Of a stretch of DNA of 64,000 nucleotides, positions 56,407-64,000 are shown one piece after another; position 1 is the stretch's first letter, and each line of letters begins with the position of its first letter. The position numbers and the translations under genes were made by a program. The DNA lies in the NCBI RefSeq assembly GCF_012843435.1, contig NZ_JABAFC010000005.1, positions 62,001-126,000 of the forward strand, read 5' to 3'. The stretch is from Psychrobacillus sp. BL-248-WT-3 (GTDB lineage: Bacteria; Bacillota; Bacilli; Bacillales_A; Planococcaceae). Below the pieces are notes generated by a model. The model saw only the letters and a list, made by a program, of their open reading frames with translations. It was not told the origin of the DNA and did not search any database.

Positions 56407-57621
56407 TTAAATTCTAATTGGTATCTTTCTATATTCGCTCCCAACCATGGATGAACCAAATTTAGTTTGAAGTCCTAAATAATATAGATTTGCGGCTTTA
56501 ATATCAAGCTGCAGTAGTATATTATCCTTGCTTGCAGCCACCCTACTAACTAGAGGGAGCTGCAAGTCTTTTTTTATGGATTGGAGGTAGGTCTGTCCTT
56601 TTTGACTCATTGCAAGTGGTCGGATATAGGTAGGGTACTCAATAGCTCTTAAATCTTCCCATGTAAATGCATTATAAATATGGGTCAACATTCTTTGTAT
56701 TCTTGTCCAGGTAAATCGTTTGGATTTTATTTGCTCCATAAATGGGAAGAAACTGTCATGCTTTGCAGCAGCGTTCCAAATAGCATTTTCAATGCCTTCC
56801 GTCACCTCTGCATACTTTGCAATGCTATGTTTATCCTGGCGCAAAATAATTAGGCGCAAAATAGGATAAAAACGCTCCCAGCTACCGAAACTTTCTGCCT
56901 GGTCAATCCATTTGGTTAGACCCAGAAGACTTGTGTCGGGTAAATATGGATGAATTTTAGAAAGCTCTTTTTCTTCGAAGAGCACCTTTCTAATTCCAGT
57001 GGCACTCGCTATCGATTCTGTTTTTTTAGCATCATCGTGGTAGTTAGCCACAATGCGTTGAATTGTAGTTGGCTTGATGGATGAATTTATTTGACGTGCA
57101 GCCTCCATGTAGTGGTAGCCTAAGATGTTATTTGGTTTAGACAAATCCACTAGAGGTTCAGTTGCTTCTTTTGCCAATAAAAGATATGCCTCGTTCAGTG
57201 CTTTTGGATAACTAATCCCTCTTTTTATAAACTGAGAGATAGCCTCGTTGTATTCGTTCTTTTTGAAGGTTAACAACTTAACTGTATGATTAAAAGACTC
57301 TATTGACCCTTCCTCACTTCCAAAACAAAAGCTGTCGCATTTTAATGCATCCAATAAAAAAATAGCTCCCTTAGCAAAATCACTTGCCTGTGCAGTTGCA
57401 AATGCATATGGTAACTCTATAACTAAATCGACACCAGCATCTACTGCCATTTTAGCTCTAGTCCATTTATCTACAAGCGCTGGCTCTCCACGCTGCAAGA
57501 AGTTGCCGGACATGACAGCGATTGAAAGTTCGCTATTCGTCTGTTTAATGGACTGTTGTAAATGGTGTAGATGACCATTATGAAATGGATTGTATTCTAC
57601 AACAATTCCTGTGGCTTTCAT
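56407..57621 (-). CDS. tmcAL: tRNA(Met) cytidine acetate ligase TmcAL
   Basis: 404 residues (formerly YlbM). The N-terminal nucleotidyltransferase-like domain has VEYNPFHNGHLHHLQQS (HxGH) and SGNFLQRGEPALVDKWTRA. The enzyme uses acetate and ATP to make N4-acetylcytidine at the wobble position of elongator tRNA-Met. Length and position opposite ylbN match B. subtilis ylbM. GGGGG lies just before the ATG. Confidence 0.93.
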   Translation of the reverse strand: MKATGIVVEYNPFHNGHLHHLQQSIKQTNSELSIAVMSGNFLQRGEPALVDKWTRAKMAVDAGVDLVIELPYAFATAQASDFAKGAIFLLDALKCDSFCFGSEEGSIESFNHTVKLLTFKKNEYNEAISQFIKRGISYPKALNEAYLLLAKEATEPLVDLSKPNNILGYHYMEAARQINSSIKPTTIQRIVANYHDDAKKTESIASATGIRKVLFEEKELSKIHPYLPDTSLLGLTKWIDQAESFGSWERFYPILRLIILRQDKHSIAKYAEVTEGIENAIWNAAAKHDSFFPFMEQIKSKRFTWTRIQRMLTHIYNAFTWEDLRAIEYPTYIRPLAMSQKGQTYLQSIKKDLQLPLVSRVAASKDNILLQLDIKAANLYYLGLQTKFGSSMVGSEYRKIPIRI

Positions 57622-57764
57622 TATAATTAATCCCCCTTAAATTTTCTGATCTTCTAGCTGGTAGTCTTTGCTATCGTTGTTTTGTCTGTTAAATCTGGAC
57701 CAATCTTAAATACTTTCCTTACTGAAAGTATAATGTTAAAATAAAGTAGTGACAAGAAATTATC

Positions 57765-57793
57765 TTGACATCTAAAACTAAGCATTATATAAT
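57765..57793 (+). promoter_or_regulatory. consensus sigma-A promoter of ylbN-rpmF
   Basis: TTGACA (57765-57770), 17 bases and TATAAT (57788-57793): both boxes and the spacing are perfect. This is the strongest promoter recognised in the window and fits high-level expression of a ribosomal protein operon. Confidence 0.9.
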
Positions 57794-57822
57794 CAACTTT
57801 GTTGTCTTGAGGTGATAATCGT

Positions 57823-58362
57823 ATGAAATGGGCAATTAGTCAGCTTTCTAAATATCGTGAGAATGGTCTAGATATAGATGAATTCGTGGAACTCGAAAAT
57901 GTGAAGAAGCGAAATCAAGACGTTCGAAAGATTTCACCCGTTCATGTAAAAGGGCACTGCACATTTGGTGCAGCGCAAATGACTTGTCATTTTCAGCTTT
58001 CTGGAGTTTTAACCTTACCATGTGCACGCACTTGGGAAGATGTAGAATTTCCATTTGAGATTGATTCGGATGAAGTATTCACCTGGTCCGACACTGCACT
58101 CGCTTCTGCTAAAGCGTATGATAATTATCATATCGTAGAAGGGGATGTCATTGATGTCGATCCTGTTCTGGAAGAATTAATTCTTTTAGAAATACCATTG
58201 CAAGTGTATAAAGAAGGTGCAGACCAATTTAAACACGAGGGTGGGACAGGTTGGAGCTTTACTACTGATGAAGATCTTAAAGAATTGCAAGAAGATGACC
58301 AACCAAAATTGGATCCAAGACTTGCTGATTTAGCTAAGTATTTTGATCAAACAGACGAATAA
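57823..58362 (+). CDS. ylbN: YceD/DUF177 family protein YlbN
   Basis: 179-residue protein of the DUF177 (YceD) family, typically encoded next to rpmF and involved in 23S rRNA accumulation in plants and bacteria. A GHCTFGAAQMTCHFQLSGVL segment and CARTWEDVEFPFE near the centre are characteristic. GAGGTGAT precedes the ATG. It is co-transcribed with rpmF, 24 bases downstream. Confidence 0.92.
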   Translation: MKWAISQLSKYRENGLDIDEFVELENVKKRNQDVRKISPVHVKGHCTFGAAQMTCHFQLSGVLTLPCARTWEDVEFPFEIDSDEVFTWSDTALASAKAYDNYHIVEGDVIDVDPVLEELILLEIPLQVYKEGADQFKHEGGTGWSFTTDEDLKELQEDDQPKLDPRLADLAKYFDQTDE

Positions 58363-58386
58363 TAGATCTGTAAGGAGGTGCCACCA

Positions 58387-58560
58387 ATGGCAGTACCAGC
58401 TAGAAGAACTTCTAAAACTGTAAAAAGAAAACGTCGTACACATTTTAAATTATCCGTACCTGGTATGGTTGCTTGTTCAAATTGTGGTGAAATGAAATTG
58501 GCTCACCGAGTTTGTAAATCATGCGGTCAATACAAAGGGAAAGAAGTAGTGAGCAAATAA
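58387..58560 (+). CDS. rpmF: 50S ribosomal protein L32
   Basis: 57 residues beginning [20 protein letters not shown], with two Cys pairs (CSNCGE and CKSCGQ) for zinc, so this is the zinc-binding (C+) form. ATG 58387 has an ideal TAAGGAGGTG site. Cytoplasmic component of the large subunit. Confidence 0.97.
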   Translation: MAVPARRTSKTVKRKRRTHFKLSVPGMVACSNCGEMKLAHRVCKSCGQYKGKEVVSK

Positions 58561-58577
58561 TACAGTATTTGTTCCTT

Positions 58578-58620
58578 AAAAGGCTACCAAAGAGACCATG
58601 GCTCTTCGGTAGCCTTTTTC
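58578..58620 (+). terminator. terminator of ylbN-rpmF
   Basis: AAGGCTACC...GGTAGCCTT with an inner AAGAG/CTCTT stem, followed by TTTTT. Confidence 0.93.
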
Positions 58621-58648
58621 TCTATATTCATTTTAGGAGGTACATACT

Positions 58649-59410
58649 TTGGCTTACACAATAAAAGAACAGGATAACATCCTAATATTTGAGATTGATC
58701 GACCTGACATACATAATGCTATTAACTTTGATGTTTTGGCTGGATTTAGGCAGCTTGTGACTGAGGTTAATTCAAATAAAGAAATTAAGCTTGTAGTAAT
58801 CACAGGAGCAGGAGATAAGTCTTTCTGTTCAGGAGGAGATTTATCAGTTTTTCATGAGCTAAAAACGGCGGAGGAATCTTACGCAATGCTAAGCGAAGTA
58901 GCTAAAGAACTTTACAAGGTAGCTACTCTAGAGGTACCAACAATCGCTTTAATTAATGGGACCGCAGTTGGTGGGGGATGTGAAATAGCCACATTATGCG
59001 ATTTCCGACTTGTCAAAAAGGAAGCGAAATGTGGTTTTATCCAAGGTAAACTTGCTATTACCAGTGGTTGGGGTGGAGGAACATACCTTTTTGAAAAGGG
59101 TATGAGGTATGATAAAGCGCTAAAGATGTTAACAGAAGCCACACCTTATCATTCATCGGAGCTATTAGAAATGGGTTGGGCTACCGAAGTGTTTGAGGGT
59201 GATAAAGTGATTGCTCTACAAGACTTCATCTCCAAAATGATTCTTCCCCATTCGACAGTTTTGAAGGCCTACAAAAAACAGATCATACGAAAATGGGAGC
59301 AATCTAAATTATTTGAGAGAATAATGGAAGAAGTGAAAGAATGCTCTATACTTTGGGAAGCTGATGTACACCATGAGGCAGTGAATTCTTTTTTATCAAA
59401 AAAGAAATAA
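58649..59410 (+). CDS. enoyl-CoA hydratase/isomerase family protein
   Basis: 253-residue crotonase-fold protein. The oxyanion-hole regions SFCSGGDLS and LINGTAVGGGCEIATLCDFRL are intact. The usual catalytic Glu after GGGCE is followed by the FIQGKLAITSGWGGG loop, not the standard PE-G pattern, so hydratase activity is uncertain. The TTG start has TAGGAGGT upstream. Its proximity to a biotin-dependent acyl-CoA carboxylase suggests joint work on branched-chain acyl-CoA, as with yngF and yngE/yngH in B. subtilis (inference). Confidence 0.82.
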   Translation: MAYTIKEQDNILIFEIDRPDIHNAINFDVLAGFRQLVTEVNSNKEIKLVVITGAGDKSFCSGGDLSVFHELKTAEESYAMLSEVAKELYKVATLEVPTIALINGTAVGGGCEIATLCDFRLVKKEAKCGFIQGKLAITSGWGGGTYLFEKGMRYDKALKMLTEATPYHSSELLEMGWATEVFEGDKVIALQDFISKMILPHSTVLKAYKKQIIRKWEQSKLFERIMEEVKECSILWEADVHHEAVNSFLSKKK

Positions 59411-59469
59411 AATAGAGTCTATTTATACCCACTTTGCATATATTAATAAAAAAGCAAAGGGTGATAAAT

Positions 59470-59871
59470 GTGAATGTTAAATTGAGAAAAGATAGCTGGA
59501 CCCTCGACGAAGACAATCTACTAAAAGAGATAGTACTAAAGAAAATCGAACAAGGCCACACCCAAATCTCAGGGTTTCAGGAAGCCAGCGTGTTGTTAGG
59601 GCGGTCCAAACAAGCTTGTGCATTTAGATGGAATAAAAATCTTCGCCCACAACTTTTCCCAAAAGAGGATTCCCCGAAGGTAGAAAGTTTCAAGGAGACT
59701 GTAAACGATTCCACTTCCCTTCAAAACCATTTGCAACTTGCCATGCAAAGTTATGATGAAATGAAAAATTCCTATGATGAAATAGCAAATGCATATAATT
59801 TACTAAAAAGAGATTACGAGGTACTAGTGAACTGGGCCAAACAAGGTGTTCAACACATAGAAAGAAATTAG
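59470..59871 (+). CDS. RsfA-family (SANT/Myb-like) transcription factor
   Basis: 133 residues. An N-terminal Myb/SANT-like DNA-binding domain (SWTLDEDNLLKEIVL...GRSKQACAFRWNKNLRP, about 7-55) is followed by a coiled-coil C-terminus. The family includes B. subtilis RsfA, a prespore regulator, and its paralogue YlbO, encoded after rpmF, so this is probably the YlbO counterpart. GTG 59470 is preferred because AAAGGGTGAT lies 6 bases before it. GTG 59461 would overlap that site. Confidence 0.82.
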   Translation: MNVKLRKDSWTLDEDNLLKEIVLKKIEQGHTQISGFQEASVLLGRSKQACAFRWNKNLRPQLFPKEDSPKVESFKETVNDSTSLQNHLQLAMQSYDEMKNSYDEIANAYNLLKRDYEVLVNWAKQGVQHIERN

Positions 59872-59876
59872 CAAGG

Positions 59877-59904
59877 AAGTCTCTAAAAAATAGAGACTTT
59901 TTTT
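59877..59904 (+). terminator. terminator of the rsfA-like gene
   Basis: AAGTCTCT and AGAGACTT form the stem, followed by T residues. Confidence 0.9.
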
Positions 59905-59920
59905 AATGGAAAATAATTTT

Positions 59921-59967
59921 ATATCAGAATCGTTACAGGTGCCTGGCACCTGTAACGATTTTGTAAT
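59921..59967. repeat. palindromic element, copy 2 (core GGTGCCTGGCACC)
   Basis: The arms pair perfectly over 16 bases around T 59944, then with single mismatches. It aligns with copy 1 (54232-54278) at 18 of 23 arm positions. Located between the rsfA-like terminator and the carboxylase operon. Confidence 0.75.
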
Positions 59968-60096
59968 TTTTTGTTGGTTATTTGGCCCTAGGTTATGTAG
60001 ATGAATTTAATCAATTATTATGTGAAAGTTGAATTCACTTTCAACTTTCGTATAGACTAATAGAGGGGAGAATATTTTGACAAAGGGGAGATACAT

Positions 60097-61458
60097 ATGA
60101 AAAAGCTGTTAATAGCAAATCGGGGAGAAATAGCACGACGCATTATCAAGACATGTAAACGCTTAAATATTGAAACGGTAGCAATTTATAGTGAAGCGGA
60201 CGAACAGCTTCCTTATGTAAAAGAAGCGGATTATGCTTTTCTTATTGGGCCGAGTCAGGTCCAACAGTCTTATTTAAAGGCTGATGACATAATTGAGCTT
60301 GCTATACGAGAAGGTGTAGATGCAATTCATCCAGGCTATGGTTTTTTGTCAGAAAATGCAGAGTTTGCTAGAAAAGCAGAGGCAGCTGGAATTACGTTTA
60401 TTGGCCCTAAAGCAGAAACGATTGAAAAGATGGGAGATAAAATTGAATCCCGTATAACAATGATTCATGCAAACGTGCCTGTGGTACCGGGAACTGAGGA
60501 TGGGCTTAATTCGTTGGACGAGGCACTTCAAGCAGCCAAACAGATTGGCTACCCAATTATGCTTAAGGCAAGCGCGGGTGGAGGCGGCATCGGCATGATT
60601 AAATGTGACGATGAAGCAACCCTTACCAAGCACTTTGAATCGATTAAAACTAGAGCCAAATCTTATTTTGGTAGTGATATAGTATTTTTAGAAAAATTTA
60701 TTGAAGACTCTCGCCACATTGAAGTACAAATCTTTGGGGATACAAAAGGAAACATCGTGCATTTGTTCGAACGTAATTGTTCTGTACAAAGAAGAAATCA
60801 AAAGGTTCTTGAAGAATCTCCATCTCCTAACTTCCCAGAAGAAGCCAAGAAGAAGCTGTTTGAGGCGGCAGTTAACGCGGCAAAGGCGGTCGATTATGTA
60901 AATGCTGGCACGGTGGAATTTATCGTAGACCAAAATCACCAATTTTACTTTTTAGAGATGAATACCCGTTTACAGGTAGAGCATCCAGTAACAGAAGCGG
61001 TAACAGGCTTTGATTTAGTAGAATGGCAGCTAAAGGTTGCGCAAGGTGAGGAGTTGCCAGTTAAGGAGCAAGACAAAATTACAACTAATGGGCACGCGTT
61101 TGAATTTAGAATTTACGCAGAGGATCCAAAAACGTTTTTCCCTTCTCCAGGAACAATATCTACTCTTACATGGGGAAATGATTCGGATGTAAGAATAGAT
61201 GCAGGGTATGAGGAAGGAAATAAGGTGACTCCTTTTTATGATCCAATGATTTCCAAAGTAATTATACATGCAGAAAACAGAAGATTAGCAATTGAGAAAG
61301 CACAAAAATTATTTTCTTCTGCTAAAATAGAAGGTGTAAGAACTAATATTTCACTATTTGACCAGTTTTTACATGACAGTACTTTTGAAAGTGGAGTATA
61401 TTCAACATCCGTTTTAGGGGAATGGATGGACAAACAAAGGGAGGAAATTTCAAAATGA
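60097..61458 (+). CDS. biotin carboxylase subunit of an acyl-CoA carboxylase (AccC-like)
   Basis: 453-residue ATP-grasp enzyme that carboxylates biotin. Typical features are KKLLIANRGEIARRIIKTCK at the start, the glycine loop SAGGGGIGM, NCSVQRRNQKVLEESP and EMNTRLQVEHPVTE. It overlaps the biotin carrier gene by 4 bases. This pairing, plus the carboxyltransferase downstream, matches B. subtilis yngHA-yngHB...yngE, an acyl-CoA carboxylase rather than the acetyl-CoA carboxylase of fatty acid synthesis. GGGGAG precedes the ATG. Confidence 0.92.
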   Translation: MKKLLIANRGEIARRIIKTCKRLNIETVAIYSEADEQLPYVKEADYAFLIGPSQVQQSYLKADDIIELAIREGVDAIHPGYGFLSENAEFARKAEAAGITFIGPKAETIEKMGDKIESRITMIHANVPVVPGTEDGLNSLDEALQAAKQIGYPIMLKASAGGGGIGMIKCDDEATLTKHFESIKTRAKSYFGSDIVFLEKFIEDSRHIEVQIFGDTKGNIVHLFERNCSVQRRNQKVLEESPSPNFPEEAKKKLFEAAVNAAKAVDYVNAGTVEFIVDQNHQFYFLEMNTRLQVEHPVTEAVTGFDLVEWQLKVAQGEELPVKEQDKITTNGHAFEFRIYAEDPKTFFPSPGTISTLTWGNDSDVRIDAGYEEGNKVTPFYDPMISKVIIHAENRRLAIEKAQKLFSSAKIEGVRTNISLFDQFLHDSTFESGVYSTSVLGEWMDKQREEISK

Positions 61459-61667
61459 AAAATTTAGAATCAACTATGGCAGGTACAGTATTTACGGTTA
61501 ACGTTGCAGTGGGGGACGAAGTGCAAGAAGGCCAAGTGGTTATGGTACTTGAATCGATGAAAATGGAAATTCCTGTAGAATCTAATGTCGCAGGTAAAGT
61601 ACTTGAAATAAAGGCGCAAGTTGGAGACTTCGTAAATGAGGGAGACGTATTAGTAACGTTCGAATAA
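61455..61667 (+). CDS. free-standing biotin/lipoyl attachment (BCCP) protein
   Basis: 70-residue biotinyl domain with the attachment Lys in LESMKMEIPV. Compared with AccB (about 155), it lacks the N-terminal and linker regions, like B. subtilis YngHB. AGGGAGGA precedes ATG 61455, whose first bases overlap the end of the carboxylase gene (ATGA). It carries the carboxyl group between the two enzymes of the operon. Confidence 0.92.
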   Translation: MKNLESTMAGTVFTVNVAVGDEVQEGQVVMVLESMKMEIPVESNVAGKVLEIKAQVGDFVNEGDVLVTFE

Positions 61668-61867
61668 AAACACCTCCAACACAAAAAATGTAAGTCGCGT
61701 ATTTAAAATTCTATTAGAAAATTTAAGTAGGTTTTACGAATCGTTCAATAAATGTATTTATCAATTAAAATAATTGTTTATTTTATTCTATCAAGCATTT
61801 GTATCAGTCGGAGTGTGCCCTACATACAGGGCTCGGCTGCTGCTACTTGAAACGGGGGTTTTACAAA

Positions 61868-63409
61868 GTGGGAGAAACAAAGGGGTATAACGATAAGTTA
61901 GAAGAAAAATTATCATCTATTTATGCAGGTGGACATTCAAAGTATCATGAGAAAATGAAGGAGCAGGGGAAGCTGTTTGTTCGTGATCGTTTAAACCTGT
62001 TATTTGATAATGGGGAATACGTAGAAGACGGTCGATTTGCAAATGTAGAAGCAGGTGACTTACCTGCTGATGGTGTTGTTACTGCAACTGGAAAAGTAAA
62101 TGGACAAACAGTTTGCGTAATGGCAAATGACTCTACAGTAAAAGCTGGATCATGGGGATTTAGAACAGTTGAAAAAATAATTCGAATCCAAGAAATTGCT
62201 GAAAAAAATCGTGTGCCACTATTGTATTTAGTAGACTCTGCTGGGGCACGTATTACAGACCAATTAGCAATGTTCCCTAATCGTCGAGGAGCTGGTAGAA
62301 TTTTTCACAATCAAGTGAGATTATCCGGTTTTATTCCTCAAATATGTTTGTTATTTGGACCATCAGCTGCAGGAGGGGCGTACATACCGGCTTTTTGTGA
62401 TGTTGTATTTATGGTGGAAGGAAATGCCTCGATGTACCTTGGATCTCCACGTATGGCTGAAAAAGTAATTGGAGAAAAGGTGACCTTAGAGGAAATGGGT
62501 GGGGCGCGCATGCACTGTACAGTTAGTGGAGTCGGCGACGTGCTTGTTTCCTCGGAAGAAGAAGCTATAGAAGAAGCGAAGAAGTATTTAAGCTACTTCC
62601 CTGCCAATTACACTGAAAAGCCAAAAACGGTTGAACCGAAGCAAACCAAAGAAGGTAGAACGTTAGAGGAAATTATTCCTGAAAACCAAAACGCACCTTT
62701 CGATATGTATGAAGCAATTGATGCATTAATCGATGAAGGTACTTTCTTTGATATAAAAAAACTGTTTGCTCCGGAGCTAATAACAGGATTTGCTCGAATC
62801 GAAGGGAAGCCGGTAGGAATCATAGCGAACCAACCGAAGGCAAAAGGTGGAGTCCTGTTCGTAGATTCTGCAGACAAGGCTGCTAAGTTCATTTCTCTTT
62901 GTGATGCTTTCTCCATTCCATTATTATTCTTAGCAGATGTTCCGGGCTTCATGATAGGGACAAAAGTGGAAAGGGCAGGAATTATCCGCCATGGAGCTAA
63001 GCTTATCGCTGCTATGAGCTCAGCAACTGTACCAAAGCTTTCTGTTATTGTACGAAAAGCTTATGGCGCAGGTCTTTATGCTATGGCTGGACCAGCTTTT
63101 GAACCTGATGTGTGTATCGCACTTCCTACCGCTCAAATTGCTGTTATGGGACCTGAGGCAGCGGTAAACGCTGTATATTCCAATAAGATTGAAGCAATCG
63201 AGGATCCAAAAGAACGATTGAAATTCGTTCAAGAAAAGCATGCAGAATATAAGGAAGAAATAGATATTTATAAGCTGGCATCTGAAATGATTATCGATGA
63301 AATTGTGAAGCCGAGCGATCTGCGTAACGAGCTTGCTAATCGTTTGAGATACTATGAAGACAAAGAAATTGCAATTGCACCTCGAAAACACCCAGTCCTT
63401 CCTGTATAA
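61868..63409 (+). CDS. acyl-CoA carboxylase carboxyltransferase subunit (YngE-like)
   Basis: 513-residue two-domain carboxyltransferase that transfers CO2 from carboxybiotin to an acyl-CoA. The oxyanion-hole regions are VDSAGARI...GPSAAGGAYIPAF in the N-domain and DVPGFMIGTKVERAGI and KAYGAGLYAMAG in the C-domain. The family holds propionyl-, methylcrotonyl- and geranyl-CoA carboxylases. B. subtilis YngE (511) is annotated as methylcrotonyl-CoA carboxylase. GTG 61868 has CGGGGG about 10 bases upstream. The 200-base gap after the carrier gene holds a GCCCT/AGGGC hairpin (61817-61832). Confidence 0.9.
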   Translation: MGETKGYNDKLEEKLSSIYAGGHSKYHEKMKEQGKLFVRDRLNLLFDNGEYVEDGRFANVEAGDLPADGVVTATGKVNGQTVCVMANDSTVKAGSWGFRTVEKIIRIQEIAEKNRVPLLYLVDSAGARITDQLAMFPNRRGAGRIFHNQVRLSGFIPQICLLFGPSAAGGAYIPAFCDVVFMVEGNASMYLGSPRMAEKVIGEKVTLEEMGGARMHCTVSGVGDVLVSSEEEAIEEAKKYLSYFPANYTEKPKTVEPKQTKEGRTLEEIIPENQNAPFDMYEAIDALIDEGTFFDIKKLFAPELITGFARIEGKPVGIIANQPKAKGGVLFVDSADKAAKFISLCDAFSIPLLFLADVPGFMIGTKVERAGIIRHGAKLIAAMSSATVPKLSVIVRKAYGAGLYAMAGPAFEPDVCIALPTAQIAVMGPEAAVNAVYSNKIEAIEDPKERLKFVQEKHAEYKEEIDIYKLASEMIIDEIVKPSDLRNELANRLRYYEDKEIAIAPRKHPVLPV

Positions 63410-63422
63410 TATTTTTAAACTT

Positions 63423-63449
63423 AGGTCTACCTTAAAGGTAGGCCTTTTT
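63423..63449 (+). terminator. terminator of the carboxylase operon
   Basis: AGGTCTACCTT and AAGGTAGGCCT with one wobble, followed by TTTTT. Confidence 0.88.
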
Positions 63450-63643
63450 AAAAATAAGCTTTGTTAAAGTTATTGGTTGATTTAGACTAACAATTCTTTT
63501 TATAGTGACTGTAAACATAAACAAAGGAACTTTCAAATGGCTATTAAGAACAAATATAGATGATGAAATTGGGGTTGGTGACAGTTTTTCAGCTTTGTTT
63601 ATGCGAGTAAATATTTTAGCAATCGATAAGCTGTCGCCGTTTA

Positions 63644-63680
63644 TTGATTGGAGCGCCAGACGGCGACTCCTACGGGATGA
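63644..63680 (+). repeat. REP-like repeat, copy C, truncated by an IS
   Basis: ATTGATTGGAGCGCCAGACG then GCGACTCCTACGGGATGA reproduces the left end of copies A and B. It stops abruptly where the IS231-like terminal repeat begins (63681). The rest of the copy should lie past the right edge, on the far side of the IS. Confidence 0.7.
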
Positions 63681-64000
63681 CATAGCTATCAAGTTAAGAA
63701 GTTTATAAAAACCCTCGAGGTTGGTATAGAAAACTAACCAACAGGAGGTGCTTCATATGAAAAGAACTGATTTAGACGAATGGAAACTCTTAATGGAACA
63801 ATTGTATAAACTGTTTTCCCCGGATATGTTGGATAGTTGGGCCAAAGAATCAGGATGGATCAAACGAAAACGAAAGCTTGATGCGTATTCATTTCTCCAC
63901 ATTCTTCTTTATCATTGTGGAAACCTGGCTGGCAGTTCACTACGCGAGCTAAGCCTATCATTAGAAGAAACCTGCCATATTTCTATGACTCCAGAGGCAA
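63681..64000 (+). mobile_element. IS231-like element (IS4 family), left end
   Basis: The first bases, CATAGCTATCAAGTTAAGAA, resemble the IS231 terminal inverted repeat (CATGCCCATCAACTTAAGA, from memory). A leader of about 75 bases with a GGTTGGT/ACTAACC hairpin (about 63719-63740) leads to the transposase gene. IS231 elements are known to use such hairpins to limit transposase translation and to prefer GGG-rich targets. The window ends inside the element. Confidence 0.75.
63757..64000 (+). CDS. IS4-family transposase, N-terminal fragment
   Basis: 81 codons from ATG 63757, which has an ideal AGGAGGTG site. The start MKRTDLDEWKLLMEQLYKLF and the later KLDAYSFLHILLYH...LAGSSLRELSL fit IS231/IS4 transposases. 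The frame is open to the window edge, so completeness cannot be judged. Confidence 0.8.
   Translation, partial: MKRTDLDEWKLLMEQLYKLFSPDMLDSWAKESGWIKRKRKLDAYSFLHILLYHCGNLAGSSLRELSLSLEETCHISMTPEA

Noticed and set aside
61817-61832. GCCCT/AGGGC hairpin in the leader of the carboxyltransferase gene, considered as a T-box or riboswitch
   Set aside because: No T-box motif, specifier loop or terminator/antiterminator pair is visible. It is too short for a known riboswitch.
63505-63708. Open frame of 67 codons before the IS
   Set aside because: It runs through REP-like copy C into the IS terminal repeat, so it is a chance frame across a junction.

Overview
The window is chromosomal DNA of an AT-rich, endospore-forming member of the Bacillales. 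Gene order follows the Bacillus subtilis ktrC-rnjA-def-pdhABCD-speA-typA-ftsW-pycA-cta-ylb region, but many intergenic features and insertions look like Planococcaceae (for example Psychrobacillus, Lysinibacillus or Sporosarcina relatives). This assignment is inferred from synteny and protein style, not from a database match. Non-ATG starts (TTG, GTG, one probable ATT), strong Shine-Dalgarno sequences and U-tailed hairpin terminators are typical of the group. There is no rRNA, prophage, CRISPR array or defence island. A single insertion sequence is cut off by the right edge.

Layout: 1-111, start of an MFS transporter. 444-4970, polyamine ABC transporter potABCD with its cupin-type repressor gene and a direct-repeat operator. 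5075-6621, thioredoxin-like protein, KtrC and tRNA-Ala(GGC). 6693-11521, rnjA-rpoY, a tiny cationic-peptide gene, ykrA, a sugar kinase and def. 11656-17856, ykyA and the pyruvate dehydrogenase operon. 17896-25758, polysaccharide deacetylase, cidAB-like genes, speA, a nitronate monooxygenase-like gene, yktA, yktB, ykzI and suhB. 25862-35317, typA, ylaH, signal peptidase, ylaI, ylaN, ftsW and pyc. 35629-43600, heme A synthesis and caa3 oxidase (ctaA, ctaBCDEF, ctaG, yozB/ctaM). 43762-58560, ytvI and the ylb cluster through rsmD, coaD, ylbL, tmcAL, ylbN and rpmF. 58649-63409, enoyl-CoA hydratase, RsfA-type regulator and a biotin-dependent acyl-CoA carboxylase (biotin carboxylase, free-standing carrier, carboxyltransferase). 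63681-64000, left end of an IS231-like (IS4 family) element.

The genes work together mainly in central carbon and energy metabolism: pyruvate dehydrogenase, pyruvate carboxylase, heme A and the caa3 oxidase. Others act in RNA and translation (RNase J1, RpoY, Def, TypA, RsmD, TmcAL, L32), wall and division (FtsW, YkyA) and sporulation (YtvI, YlbJ, RsfA-like, YlbF/RicF). The most interesting locus is 46518-48812. A catalytic-domain-only aspartokinase-like gene diverges from a second, full-length MurE-like ligase that carries the meso-diaminopimelate signature DNPR. Both have sequences resembling mother-cell (SigK/SigE) promoters in the 100 bp between them, and the ligase appears to start at ATT. 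In relatives whose vegetative wall uses lysine or ornithine while the spore cortex uses diaminopimelate, such a pair would make sense as a cortex-precursor module.

Other items worth attention are a self-contained transcription unit for a 23-residue cationic peptide (8951-9117), two diverged copies of a 47-bp palindrome built on GGTGCCTGGCACC, several copies of a REP-like GC-rich repeat (one interrupted by the IS), and a 17-bp perfect palindrome upstream of ctaG.
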